From: Pedobacter sp. SL55 | Lineage (GTDB): Bacteria > Bacteroidota > Bacteroidia > Sphingobacteriales > Sphingobacteriaceae | Direction: 5' to 3' | Assembly (NCBI RefSeq): GCF_026625705.1 | Contig: NZ_CP113059.1 | Coordinates: 4,216,001-4,280,000, forward strand | Length of the DNA stretch: 64,000 nt | Program-made: the position numbers and the translations under genes | Shown: positions 16,683 through 24,906 of the stretch, in pieces | Numbering within the stretch: position 1 is the stretch's first letter | Layout of the letters: every line of letters begins with the position of its first letter | Notes under the pieces: model-generated | Database searches by the model: none | What the model was told of the DNA's origin: nothing | Seen by the model: only the letters and a program-made list of their open reading frames with translations

Positions 16683-17687
16683 CTATTCCTCCTTCTGCTG
16701 AAACTTATAAAACAAATATCCAAGAAAAGGCAAAATCAAAAAACTACCCAAAACTAAAGCCCATCCCAAACTCTGCACCGTTTTTTCTGGAGCTACGGTT
16801 TCATACAGAGAAACCACATTTCCACCTTTTAAACGGATAAAATTAGGAAAATGCGCATAGCTAATGGCAACTAAAATCATCGTTACCTGAAAACCGGCCA
16901 ACAATCTCAAAATTTTCGTCTTTCCTTTCAACAAGAGATACCATAGCAACACTAAAGAAAGACTTGCTAAAATCACGGCACTTAATCCAACTCTGTTGTA
17001 AATTACCCAATTCATCAAAGGAACATCTTCCATAGCGGCGCTAAAAAAAACCATCGCTCCGAAAACAACTGCTGCCACATTCATGTATTCAGCTTTTTTG
17101 ATGAACCGATTTTTGTCTTCTTTAGTTTTACATTCTCCTATTAAATAAATTGCCGCTAAAAAACCGCACAAAGCGGTAGTAAACAAACCAACAGAGATAG
17201 AAAACCAATTTAACCAGCCGAAAATATAGGCATCAGTAAAGTTGGTTGCAACAGGATCTATCTTTCCAGACAAGACACTTCCGGCTAAAATACCCAGAAA
17301 CAATGCGGTTAAAAAACTCGAATACCTAAAAATACGATTATATAGCCACTGCATATCATCTTTAACGGCATCATAATGCCTAAACACAAAGGCCGTACCA
17401 CGAGCAATAATACCAATAAGCATAATGGCTAAAGGGATATGCAAATGAACCGACATGGTAGTATAAATTCGAGGAAAAGCCACAAACAAGATCACGATTG
17501 CAATAATTAACCACATGTGGTTGGCTTCCCAAACTGGGCCAATGGCATGGTACATGGTTTTACGGGTACGACTTCTGTTTTTTGTAGAAGTAAACAGTTC
17601 GATAATTCCAGCTCCAAAATCGGCCCCGCCTAATAAAAAATAGAGCAAAATGGCTAAACATAAAAAAGCAATGACTACCTGTTCCAT
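16683..17687 (-). CDS. cydB: Cytochrome bd ubiquinol oxidase subunit II
   Basis: CydB is the second core subunit of the cytochrome bd quinol oxidase, a high-affinity terminal oxidase in the inner membrane. At 334 residues, with about eight or nine membrane helices, it fits the family. Signature pieces are LLGGADFGAGIIEL, GPVWEANHMWLI (residues 49-60) and ARGTAFVFRHY. Its ATG overlaps the cydA stop (TAATG), so the two are translated together. No cydX-like small gene is visible after it. Confidence 0.95.
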   Translation of the reverse strand: MEQVVIAFLCLAILLYFLLGGADFGAGIIELFTSTKNRSRTRKTMYHAIGPVWEANHMWLIIAIVILFVAFPRIYTTMSVHLHIPLAIMLIGIIARGTAFVFRHYDAVKDDMQWLYNRIFRYSSFLTALFLGILAGSVLSGKIDPVATNFTDAYIFGWLNWFSISVGLFTTALCGFLAAIYLIGECKTKEDKNRFIKKAEYMNVAAVVFGAMVFFSAAMEDVPLMNWVIYNRVGLSAVILASLSLVLLWYLLLKGKTKILRLLAGFQVTMILVAISYAHFPNFIRLKGGNVVSLYETVAPEKTVQSLGWALVLGSFLILPFLGYLFYKFQQKEE

Positions 17688-19010
17688 TATTGATCAATAT
17701 TTGAGGATTGATAAAGCACCGGAACCATTTTAATTTGGCGATACAGCAAAAAGATAACGATTAAGCTTAACGAGAAATAAATGGCAGAAAACAAATAGAA
17801 GGACCAAGCAATGCCCGGCATAGGGGTTACCGCATCAATGGTTCGCATAATGCCGTTAATGATCCAAGGCTGTCTACCCACTTCGGTTACTACCCAACCA
17901 GCTTCTAGAGCGATATAGCCCAACGGAATAGCAAACACGAAAAGTTTAAGCAGCCATTTAGTGTTCAAAATCGTTTTTCTCCGCCACAAAATGAAGAAAT
18001 AAATCAAAGATATCATCATCATTACCGTTCCCAAACCCACCATAATTTGGAAAGCGTAATGTGTAATGGCTACCTAGTGGATGTTCGTCTTCAGGAATTT
18101 GATCTAAACCTTTTACCTCTGCATTAAAATCGCCATGCGCCAAAAAACTCAATGCTCCAGGAATTTCAATATAATTTTTTACGGTTTTATTTTTTTCATC
18201 TACAATACCACCAATCAACAAGGGAGCAGGTTGTTCGGTTTTGTATAGCGCTTCCATTGCCGCAAGCTTGGCAGGTTGGCGTTGGGCAACATCTTTTGCA
18301 GAAATATCTCCACTTATGGGCTGCAATAATGCACAAATGGTTGCAAAAGTAGCAGCAATTTTAAATGATTTATAGTGAAAATCGTTGTGCTGCTTTTTCA
18401 ACAGCATTAAAGCATGAACGCCAGCTACAGCAAATCCGGTAGCCGTAAAAGCAGCCAAACACATGTGCAAGGCCTGTGTAAACCAAGCATCGTTAAACAT
18501 TGCTTTTATAGGGTCAATATTGGTGTATTGGCCATTTACGTAATTAAACCCTGCCGGGCTATTCATCCAAGCGTTGGCCGCTACCACCAAAATTCCCGAA
18601 GCCAAGCCACTCACGCCAACCACCACTCCCGTAAACCAGTGAAACCATTTATTCAGTTTATCCCAACCGTAAAGGAAAAAGCCCAAGGCAATGGCTTCAA
18701 TGAAAAAAGCAGTTCCTTCTAACGAAAAAGGCATTCCAAAAATTGGCCCAGCATGTTCCATAAACTTAGGCCAAAGCAAACCTAATTCGAACGAGAGCAT
18801 GGTACCAGAAACAGCACCCGTAGCAAAGAAAATGGCAACCCCCTTGCTCCAAGCTTTTGTAATGTGCTTATAAACCTCGCTATTGGTTGTTAACCACTTG
18901 TAGTGCGAAACAGCCATAAAAAACGGCATTACCATACCAATACAAGCGTAAATAATGTGAAACCCCAACGAAAGGGCCATTTGCGAACGGGCAGCTAAAA
19001 AATCATCCAT
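17687..19010 (-). pseudogene. cydA: Cytochrome bd ubiquinol oxidase subunit I, split by a one-base frameshift
   Basis: CydA carries hemes b558, b595 and d. The first frame runs from 19010 to 17958 and reads normally (heme-ligand region GFHIIYACIGM, EGTAFFIEAIALGF, and QPISGDISAKDVA with a short Q-loop) up to EDEHPL. It then turns into nonsense (GSHYTLRF). The lost sequence VAITHYAFQIMVGLGT is intact in the neighbouring frame and runs on through EVGRQPWII to a stop at 17687. Removing one C of the pair 18072-18073 restores a 440-residue protein, the normal length for this group. Either a sequencing error or a very recent null mutation is possible; cydB is intact. Confidence 0.9.
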
Positions 19011-19032
19011 GATTTAGGGGATTAGGACTGAA

Positions 19033-19060
19033 CAAATATAAGTGTTAACACTTTAAGTGC
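19033..19060 (-). promoter_or_regulatory. cydAB promoter with overlapping palindromes
   Basis: On the minus strand TATATTTG (19040-19033) fits the -7 box, 22 nt before the cydA ATG. Just upstream is the perfect palindrome AAGTGTTAACACTT (19040-19053), overlapped by CACTTTAAGTG (19050-19060). The palindromes sit in the spacer where a repressor would block polymerase. The regulator is unknown; the sequence does not match the FNR half-site TTGAT. Confidence 0.45.
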
Positions 19061-19150
19061 TAAGCCTGTAAACAACCCTAAAAGAAATATTTGAAATATA
19101 GAACGTTTATAAATTAAACTATTTTTCTTTTAGTCATTTTATATGAACTA

Positions 19151-19180
19151 AAAAAGCCACAGCTTAATTGCCGTGGCTTA
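19151..19180 (-). terminator. Intrinsic terminator of the small gene at 19204
   Basis: On the minus strand AAGCCACGGC pairs with GCTGTGGCTT (one G-U) and is followed by a run of T. It lies 24 bp past the stop. Confidence 0.75.
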
Positions 19181-19203
19181 GGTCCATACATTTATTCCTT
19201 AAT

Positions 19204-19410
19204 TTAAAATCCAGTGCCCGGAGTGGTGCCAGGTTCATGACTGCCACCCATTGGCTCGTGCCTGCGGGTATGATTTTTATTAAATTTAGTTTCTACTGCA
19301 GAAGTAGGAGCTTTTTCAATATTCTCTTCGCTTCTAGCTGGCTTTGTATCATCGATATCAATCAAGTCAACCTTGGTCTCTTTTTCTTTTTTATCTTTAT
19401 AATTTTCCAT
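19204..19410 (-). CDS. Small hydrophilic hypothetical protein
   Basis: A 68-residue protein rich in Lys, Glu and Asp in its first half (MENYKDKKEKETKVDLIDID) and in Gly, His, Thr and Pro at its end (EPMGGSHEPGTTPGTGF). It has no membrane segment or signal peptide and is likely disordered. I use the internal ATG at 19410; the frame stays open upstream to 19503, but that extension overlaps the start of the divergent gene. A strong terminator supports it as a real transcript. The function is unknown. Confidence 0.6.
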   Translation of the reverse strand: MENYKDKKEKETKVDLIDIDDTKPARSEENIEKAPTSAVETKFNKNHTRRHEPMGGSHEPGTTPGTGF

Positions 19411-19490
19411 GCTATTAAAGTTTTGGTACATTTTTCTAACAAACTCGTTTTCAAATTTGTTTGTAACATCATACATCAATTTAAAAAAAG

Positions 19491-20144
19491 ATGAAAAAAG
19501 CAATTATTTTTGGGGCAAGCGGTTTTATCGGCAGCTATTTATTAAGTAATTTATTGCAAAGCGATACCTACAGCGAAGTAACTATAGTTGTACGTAAACC
19601 ATTGAACATTCAGCATCCAAAATTAAAAATGGTAATTGCCGATTATCATAGCTTAGCACAAAACGCAGCATATTTGGCTGCAGATGATGTTTTTATTTCG
19701 TTGGGAACCACTAAAAAGAAAACTCCAGATCAAAAAGAGTATTATCAAATAGACCATGATTACCCGGTGCTAGCTGCGCAGCTGACCAAAGCAAATGGCG
19801 CAAGTGCAGTAATGTTGCTATCGGCAGTGGGGGCTAATGCCAAATCGAACATCTTCTATACGAAAACTAAAGGCGAAGCAGAAAGAGATGTTATTGCGGT
19901 TGGCTTTGAGCATACGCATATCTTCCGTCCTTCAATAATTATGGGCAACAGAGCAGAAAGCAGGCCTTTAGAAAAGATATTCATCAAAATATTCTCGGTA
20001 GCTAACCTTTTATTGGTGGGCAAACTGAATAAATACAAAGGAATTACCGCCGAAAATATTGCAAAAGCAATGATAAAAGCTGCGCAAATACCAACGGAAA
20101 AAGTTAAATTTTACCACTGGAAGGAGATGATAGAGCTTAGTTAA
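19491..20144 (+). CDS. NAD(P)-binding Rossmann-fold oxidoreductase
   Basis: A 217-residue atypical short-chain dehydrogenase, close in pattern to the HTATIP2/TIP30 group. The N-terminal nucleotide-binding motif is IIFGASGFIGSYL (residues 4-16). FISLGTTKKK, LLSAVGANAKSNIFYTKTKGEAE (with a YxxxK-like YTKTK) and IFRPSIIMGNR follow in the family order. It should be a soluble NAD(P)(H)-dependent enzyme or sensor; the substrate is unknown. It may be read with tag, which starts 69 bp later. Confidence 0.85.
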   Translation: MKKAIIFGASGFIGSYLLSNLLQSDTYSEVTIVVRKPLNIQHPKLKMVIADYHSLAQNAAYLAADDVFISLGTTKKKTPDQKEYYQIDHDYPVLAAQLTKANGASAVMLLSAVGANAKSNIFYTKTKGEAERDVIAVGFEHTHIFRPSIIMGNRAESRPLEKIFIKIFSVANLLLVGKLNKYKGITAENIAKAMIKAAQIPTEKVKFYHWKEMIELS

Positions 20145-20184
20145 ATAATTTTTCGTACTGCCATAGGGTTGTCAGTACGATGCT

Positions 20185-20192
20185 TATTTTTG
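20185..20192 (+). promoter_or_regulatory. -7 promoter box for tag
   Basis: TATTTTTG, 21 nt before the ATG at 20214, fits TAnnTTTG. Confidence 0.45.
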
Positions 20193-20213
20193 CAAGTAAA
20201 CAAATACTTCTAT

Positions 20214-20765
20214 ATGAGCTATTGTAGTGCAATACCAAATATGCAACCCGAAGAACGTAAGGCTTTGCATGCTAACTATCATGACAACCATTACGGCTTC
20301 CCTATACATGATGATAATGAGTTGTTTGGCAGGTTAATTTTAGAAATCAACCAAGCGGGTTTAAGCTGGGAAACTATTTTAAAAAAAGAAGAAGGTTTTA
20401 GAAAAGCTTACGCGGATTTTGATATCAAGAAAGTAGCTAATTTTAACGAAGCGGATAGGCAACGTTTATTACAAGACCCCGGTATCATCCGAAACAAACT
20501 AAAAGTAAATGCCGCCATAGAAAATGCGAAGACTATTTTAGGCATACAGCAAGAATTTGGCAGTTTCGAAAAATGGTTGGAGCATCATCATCCTAAAACC
20601 AAAGCAGAGTGGGTTAAGCTCTTTAAAAAAACTTTCAAATTTACTGGCGGAGAAATAGTTGGCGAGTTTTTAATGAGTATTGGTTATTTGCCAGGCGCTC
20701 ACGATGCTTCTTGTGCAATTCATGCCGAGGTTTTGAAAAGTAATCCGAAGTGGATGGGATCATAA
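20214..20765 (+). CDS. tag: DNA-3-methyladenine glycosylase I
   Basis: Tag removes 3-methyladenine from alkylated DNA. The start at 20214 gives a 183-residue protein beginning MSYCSAIPN, which puts the zinc-ligand Cys at position 4 as in characterised Tag; the frame is open further upstream but only from a TTG. ANYHDNHYGFPIHDD, LEINQAGLSWETIL and the C-terminal GAHDASCAIH (the other zinc His and Cys) complete the family pattern. YHDxEWG of E. coli is YHDNHYG here. A strong terminator follows directly. Confidence 0.93.
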   Translation: MSYCSAIPNMQPEERKALHANYHDNHYGFPIHDDNELFGRLILEINQAGLSWETILKKEEGFRKAYADFDIKKVANFNEADRQRLLQDPGIIRNKLKVNAAIENAKTILGIQQEFGSFEKWLEHHHPKTKAEWVKLFKKTFKFTGGEIVGEFLMSIGYLPGAHDASCAIHAEVLKSNPKWMGS

Positions 20766-20808
20766 AACAACAAAGCCAGTGTAAATAACAATGGCTTTGT
20801 TGTTTTAT
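20762..20808 (+). terminator. Intrinsic terminator after tag
   Basis: Perfect 17-bp arms (20762-20778 and 20792-20808) begin inside the tag stop codon and end in TTGTTGTTTTAT. Confidence 0.8.
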
Positions 20809-20814
20809 ACATCT

Positions 20815-20877
20815 CGTCATGTTGAGTTTGTCGAAACACTTTATGAAAAACAGTCTTCGACAAGCTCAGACTGACAC
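20815..20877. repeat. CGTCATGTTGAG...CTCAGACTGAC palindromic repeat
   Basis: Imperfect inverted repeat between convergent genes, with the half-sites TTGAGTTTGTCGA and TCGACAAGCTCAG. It is a diverged member of the GTCATCCTGAGC family also seen at 23454 and 60910. Confidence 0.6.
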
Positions 20878-20893
20878 GCAAGTAAAAAAAATT

Positions 20894-22813
20894 TTAAGCA
20901 GCTTCTACTATTCTAACTTCCTTTTTAGGATATAAAATTGAAAACACGTACACCGTTAATACCGCTAGCGGAAACGAAATTAATGCAGGGTTTTCCATTT
21001 GATGCATTGCATTTTCTGCTCCTAAACCATATTTATCCCACATGGTTGGCGAGGTTAAAATAATAGCTAAAGAAGCCACAATACCTACCACAATTGATGC
21101 AGAAATACCGGTTGACGATGTTCGTTTCCAAAACAACAAGAACAAAATTGCCGGTAAATTAGCAGAAGCTGCAATAGCAAAAGCCCAACCTACTAAAAAC
21201 GAAACGTTGATACCTTTGAATGCCATCCCTAATAAAATAGCGAAAACACCAACTACCACTGCTGCTATCTTACCTACTTTAACTTTATTGTCGTCGGTTA
21301 GGTTTTTCTTTAAATAAATATCAATAAAATCATGCGCTATAGCACCCGATGAAGCTACAATTAATCCAGCTACCGTACCCAAAACTGTAGCAAAAGCTAC
21401 AGCAGAGATAATAGAAAACAGCACTGCGCCAAAGGCCTTAGCTAATAAAGGAGCAGCCATGTTGCTAGATTCTACATCCATTACGCCATTAACACCGGCA
21501 CCAAGGCCAATAAACAAAGTTAAAATATAAAAACCGCCAATGGCTGCAATAGCTAAAATGGTTGATTTACGTGCATCACGAGGTGTTTTTACAGTATAGT
21601 AACGGATAAGGATGTGTGGTAAAGCAGCTGTTCCTAAAAACAGCGCCAACATTAACGATACAAAATCCAATTTACTCCACAGGCTAGCATCTGTACCTAT
21701 TTTATATTTCAAACCTGGCAACATAAATTTAGCACCGGCCGTAACTTCGGGGTAATAAATCGCAACCTGGTCGGTTCCATCTGTAAGTTTAGTCTGCAAA
21801 AAGCGCACTACTTGACTTTCTTTAATGGTGGATAAATACTGAAAAGGGCCTAATGCACCTGTTTTATCTACTTCTTTGCCATTAACAATGATTTTACTTA
21901 AATGACCAACCTGATAAAATTTCCTCTTGTCTTTAGTTTCTCCATTGTATAATTTCTCGCCATTGGCTTTTTGCACAATGGTCAAGGTTTCTTTAAGCAC
22001 TGGCTCGCCATTAGGCGTACTTAAAACAAACCATCTTTCTATACCATTCTGACTTAATTTCACAAAGTTTTTGCCACCAACATTTTGCTGACTTACCAAC
22101 TCCCAATTAGGAACAACCGTAACTTTATCTCCGTTTACTTGCGGCTTTAGCTCTGTAAATGTATGGTAAGGATTTTCCTTGTTTCCGGGAGATAATGTTA
22201 GACCATTTTTAAGAATATATGCAGTTAAAATTAAGGAAAGTACAATAAGCAATCCACCTTTTAAAAATTGCACATAGGTAGTTGATGCCATGCCTGCACT
22301 GGCCACAATGGCAATTACAATTGCACCTACTAAAATTACGCCAGCCCAATGTGGTAAGCCTAATAGTGGCATAACCAGGTCTCCCGCCCCAACCATTTGT
22401 GGTATAAGGTAAAACACTGAGATAATTAATGTACTAACCGATGCAGCTAAAGTAATTGCCCTTGAGTTGAATTTTGAGTTTAAAGCATCGGTAAAGGTAT
22501 ATTTGCCCAAGCGCTTGAAAGGCTCTGCAATTAAAAACAGCGCTACAATCCACCCTGCTAAAAAACCGATAGCGTATAGAAACCCATCGAAACCTGCAAC
22601 GGCAATCATACCGCAAATACCAAGAAACGAGGCTGCAGATAAGTAATCGCCAGCAAAAGCAATACCGTTAACCGCCCAATGGATTTGCCCGCCCGCAGCA
22701 TAATACGACGAAGAATCGCTCTTCTTGCGGCCAAAATAAAAGGATAGGCCGAGCACTAAGCCCACGAAAATGCAAAAGAAAATCAGCGCAGTAATCGAAA
22801 TATCATAAATCAT
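20894..22813 (-). CDS. actP: Sodium:solute symporter of the ActP (cation/acetate) type
   Basis: An SSS-family permease, 639 residues, with about 13 membrane helices. The core motifs AGGQIHWAVNGIAFAGDYLSAASFLGI split around residues 40-66, GWIVALFLIAEPFKRLGKYTFTDAL in pieces, and LPHILIRYYTV match the acetate permease branch. It should take up acetate or another short carboxylate with Na+ or H+. Residues about 205-370 form a hydrophilic insert with beta-like repeats, making the protein about 90 residues longer than E. coli ActP. It follows the DUF485 gene with an ATGA overlap, the usual yjcH-actP pairing. Confidence 0.88.
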   Translation of the reverse strand: MIYDISITALIFFCIFVGLVLGLSFYFGRKKSDSSSYYAAGGQIHWAVNGIAFAGDYLSAASFLGICGMIAVAGFDGFLYAIGFLAGWIVALFLIAEPFKRLGKYTFTDALNSKFNSRAITLAASVSTLIISVFYLIPQMVGAGDLVMPLLGLPHWAGVILVGAIVIAIVASAGMASTTYVQFLKGGLLIVLSLILTAYILKNGLTLSPGNKENPYHTFTELKPQVNGDKVTVVPNWELVSQQNVGGKNFVKLSQNGIERWFVLSTPNGEPVLKETLTIVQKANGEKLYNGETKDKRKFYQVGHLSKIIVNGKEVDKTGALGPFQYLSTIKESQVVRFLQTKLTDGTDQVAIYYPEVTAGAKFMLPGLKYKIGTDASLWSKLDFVSLMLALFLGTAALPHILIRYYTVKTPRDARKSTILAIAAIGGFYILTLFIGLGAGVNGVMDVESSNMAAPLLAKAFGAVLFSIISAVAFATVLGTVAGLIVASSGAIAHDFIDIYLKKNLTDDNKVKVGKIAAVVVGVFAILLGMAFKGINVSFLVGWAFAIAASANLPAILFLLFWKRTSSTGISASIVVGIVASLAIILTSPTMWDKYGLGAENAMHQMENPALISFPLAVLTVYVFSILYPKKEVRIVEAA

Positions 22814-23106
22814 CTTTGATCTCCCTTCACTAATTCCTCTTGTTTATCGGCATCATCCTCATATTTCGTGCAGTAATAATTATAGATGATACCCATAATA
22901 ACGGCAAATACAATTAAACCAATGCCGTAAACTATGGCTAGGTTTAGTCCAGAAAACACGGTAGTAGATAGTAGTTCGTAGTTAAATACACCGAGTGCAA
23001 CAAAACCTGCATAGCAGATTAGGTAAATGAAAAATAACCGTACGCCCAGTTTAGATTTTTGTTGGGTTACGATTTCTTTTTCCTCGGTTGTGCTGTTTAC
23101 ATGCAT
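22810..23106 (-). CDS. DUF485 small membrane protein (YjcH-like)
   Basis: A 98-residue protein with two membrane helices (about 24-44 and 58-80) and a hydrophilic start and end, matching DUF485/YjcH, which almost always precedes an acetate permease. The pair RLFFIYLICYAGFVAL and IGLIVFAVIMGIIYNYYC marks the helices. Its stop overlaps the permease start by 4 bp. It is probably an accessory subunit or assembly factor; the exact role is unknown. Confidence 0.85.
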   Translation of the reverse strand: MHVNSTTEEKEIVTQQKSKLGVRLFFIYLICYAGFVALGVFNYELLSTTVFSGLNLAIVYGIGLIVFAVIMGIIYNYYCTKYEDDADKQEELVKGDQR

Positions 23107-23415
23107 AACTTTAAGGGGTTCGAAAGGTTTATAATGGTTAATTTGTTTTTATGTTGATAATCAACAATGGTTCTAATTACAATACTAATAAAAAAAAAGC
23201 AAGTTTAGTTAATGTTTTGGCGATAATCAGTAAATTGGTTTACCAGTTTGCTGGTTAGTTGGGTTATAAGCAAATTTACAAGCGTAAATAATTTAAAATT
23301 GTTAACACTGAGACACGAAGAGCACAAAGATAGGCGTCTAATTTCGAAGATAATGTGGTGGAACGCTTTTTTTTGCAATTGCTCAGACTGGCTATTTTAG
23401 AAGCACAGGTTGAGG

Positions 23416-23570
23416 TAAATTAGACCCGATTGTAGCAAAATACTTTTTGTTATGTCATCCTGAGCTTGTTGAAGGATAGCCGCTATTTTGTAGATGCTTC
23501 GATAAACTCAGCATGACAACTATGGAAGACAGAGCGAACACAAAAAGATTGTAGCGGAAAGCGGGACTGG
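23416..23570 (+). repeat. Composite repeat copy 3 with nested GTCATCCTGAGC palindrome
   Basis: Shared ends TAAATTAGACCCGATTGTAGC and GTAGCGGAAAGCGGGACTG (spelled here in pieces of up to 20 bases) enclose TTTTTGT ... ACAAAAA and, at 23454-23517, the palindrome GTCATCCTGAGC ... GCATGAC. The same nesting is seen at 60871-61025. The 551-bp gap 23107-23657 otherwise holds a fragment TTAACACTGAGACACGAAG near 23299 and the terminator below, and no gene. Confidence 0.6.
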
Positions 23571-23608
23571 AGGAAGAAAAGAACAGAGAACCTGCTCTTC
23601 TAAAAACA

Positions 23609-23640
23609 AAAGAGAGAAACCATTACGATTTCTCTCTTCC
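23609..23640 (-). terminator. Intrinsic terminator of the cysteine desulfurase gene
   Basis: On the minus strand AAGAGAGAAA and TTTCTCTCTT form a 10-bp stem followed by TTGTTTTT, 18 bp past the stop. Confidence 0.7.
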
Positions 23641-23657
23641 CAACAAGTTGATAAAGA

Positions 23658-24806
23658 TTAAGCCAAAGCGTTTTGCTTAACCACCATTTTCACTTTCTCT
23701 AAGGTGTAATCTATTTCTTCTTTTGTGGTGTATTTGCTAAAAGAAAAACGTACCGCAGGGCGATTTGGATCTGCTTTAATGCCGTTTAAAACGTGAGAAC
23801 CAATATTAGACCCAGACGAACACGCACTACCGCCCGAAGCACAGATACCGTTAATATCCAAATTAAACAACAACATATCTGCCATATCCATTTCTGGGAA
23901 AGAAACGTTTAAAACCGTATACAAACTTTTATCAGCATCAGTTTCGCCGTTAAAAGCAATACCCGGCACTTCGGCAATTAGCTGCGCTTTCATGTAATCT
24001 TTCAAATCCTGTACATGCTTTTGGTGTGCTTCCATTTCTGTGTAAGCAATTTCTAAAGCTTTTGACAAGCCCACAATACCATATACATTTTCGGTGCCAC
24101 CACGCATGTTGCGTTCTTGCGCACCACCATAAATCATTGGTGGTATTTTGATGCTGTTATTTACATATAAAAAACCTACCCCTTTTGGGCCGTGTAATTT
24201 ATGTGCAGCACAAACAATAAAATGAGCTTTCAGTTTACGCACATCATGAACGTAATGCCCCATAGTTTGTACGGTATCTGCATGGTAAATGGCATTGTAC
24301 TTTTCGCACAAATCGCCCACTTTTTCCATATCAGTTAAGGTACCTAGCTCGTTGTTGGCATGCATTAACGAAACAAAAGTGCGGTCGTTGTTTTGCAACA
24401 GTTCTTCTAAGTGCGCATAATCAACATTACCTTTTTCATCAATATTTACAAAACTCAGTTTATCGATAACGCCATCTTTAAGCAACATACTTAAAGTATG
24501 CTCTACAGCATGGTGTTCTATTTTAGAGGTAATAGCGTGTTTAATACCATAGGCGGCAATGCCACAACGAATGGCCGTATTATCTGCCTCTGTACCTCCC
24601 GAAGTAAAGAAAATTTCTGACGGCGAAGCATTCAATAATGAGGCTACCGTTTTACGTGCCTTCTCTACCAAAGTTCTTACCTCTCTACCCAAAGCATGTA
24701 TCGCAGAAGGATTTCCGAAGTAATTTGTCATTACGTTGGTCATCTCTGCAACTACAACCGGGTCTAGCGGCGTGGTAGCAGCGTTATCTAAATAAACTCG
24801 TTTCAT
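23658..24806 (-). CDS. Cysteine desulfurase (IscS/NifS family)
   Basis: A PLP enzyme of 382 residues that takes sulfur from cysteine as an enzyme persulfide for Fe-S clusters and thio-tRNAs. It has the start YLDNAATTPLDP, the cofactor lysine in CAAHKLHGPKG near residue 205, and the mobile-loop cysteine in GGSACSSGS (C329), as in class I IscS/NifS. HADTVQ is the PLP-contacting motif. It stands alone, not in an isc or suf operon, although ferredoxin, IscX and HscA genes lie elsewhere in this window. The upstream DNA is a double heptad array. Confidence 0.93.
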   Translation of the reverse strand: MKRVYLDNAATTPLDPVVVAEMTNVMTNYFGNPSAIHALGREVRTLVEKARKTVASLLNASPSEIFFTSGGTEADNTAIRCGIAAYGIKHAITSKIEHHAVEHTLSMLLKDGVIDKLSFVNIDEKGNVDYAHLEELLQNNDRTFVSLMHANNELGTLTDMEKVGDLCEKYNAIYHADTVQTMGHYVHDVRKLKAHFIVCAAHKLHGPKGVGFLYVNNSIKIPPMIYGGAQERNMRGGTENVYGIVGLSKALEIAYTEMEAHQKHVQDLKDYMKAQLIAEVPGIAFNGETDADKSLYTVLNVSFPEMDMADMLLFNLDINGICASGGSACSSGSNIGSHVLNGIKADPNRPAVRFSFSKYTTKEEIDYTLEKVKMVVKQNALA

Positions 24807-24834
24807 TTTTATAAGTGTGTGTTAGTTCATTTTT

Positions 24835-24905
24835 AGTTGCTAGGAGTTAGGTATTAGTAAATTTAGCTTCAAAACTAAGTCCTAACGCCTAATCCCTAGT
24901 CCCTA
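24835..24905. repeat. Opposed heptad arrays between glmM and the desulfurase
   Basis: AG recurs at 24835, 24842, 24849 and 24856 (units TAGTTGC, TAGGAGT, TAGGTAT). CTA then recurs at 24875, 24882, 24889, 24896 and 24903, an exact 7-bp period in the opposite sense. Together they form a large imperfect inverted repeat ending at the glmM stop. Confidence 0.7.
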
Positions 24906-24906
24906 A

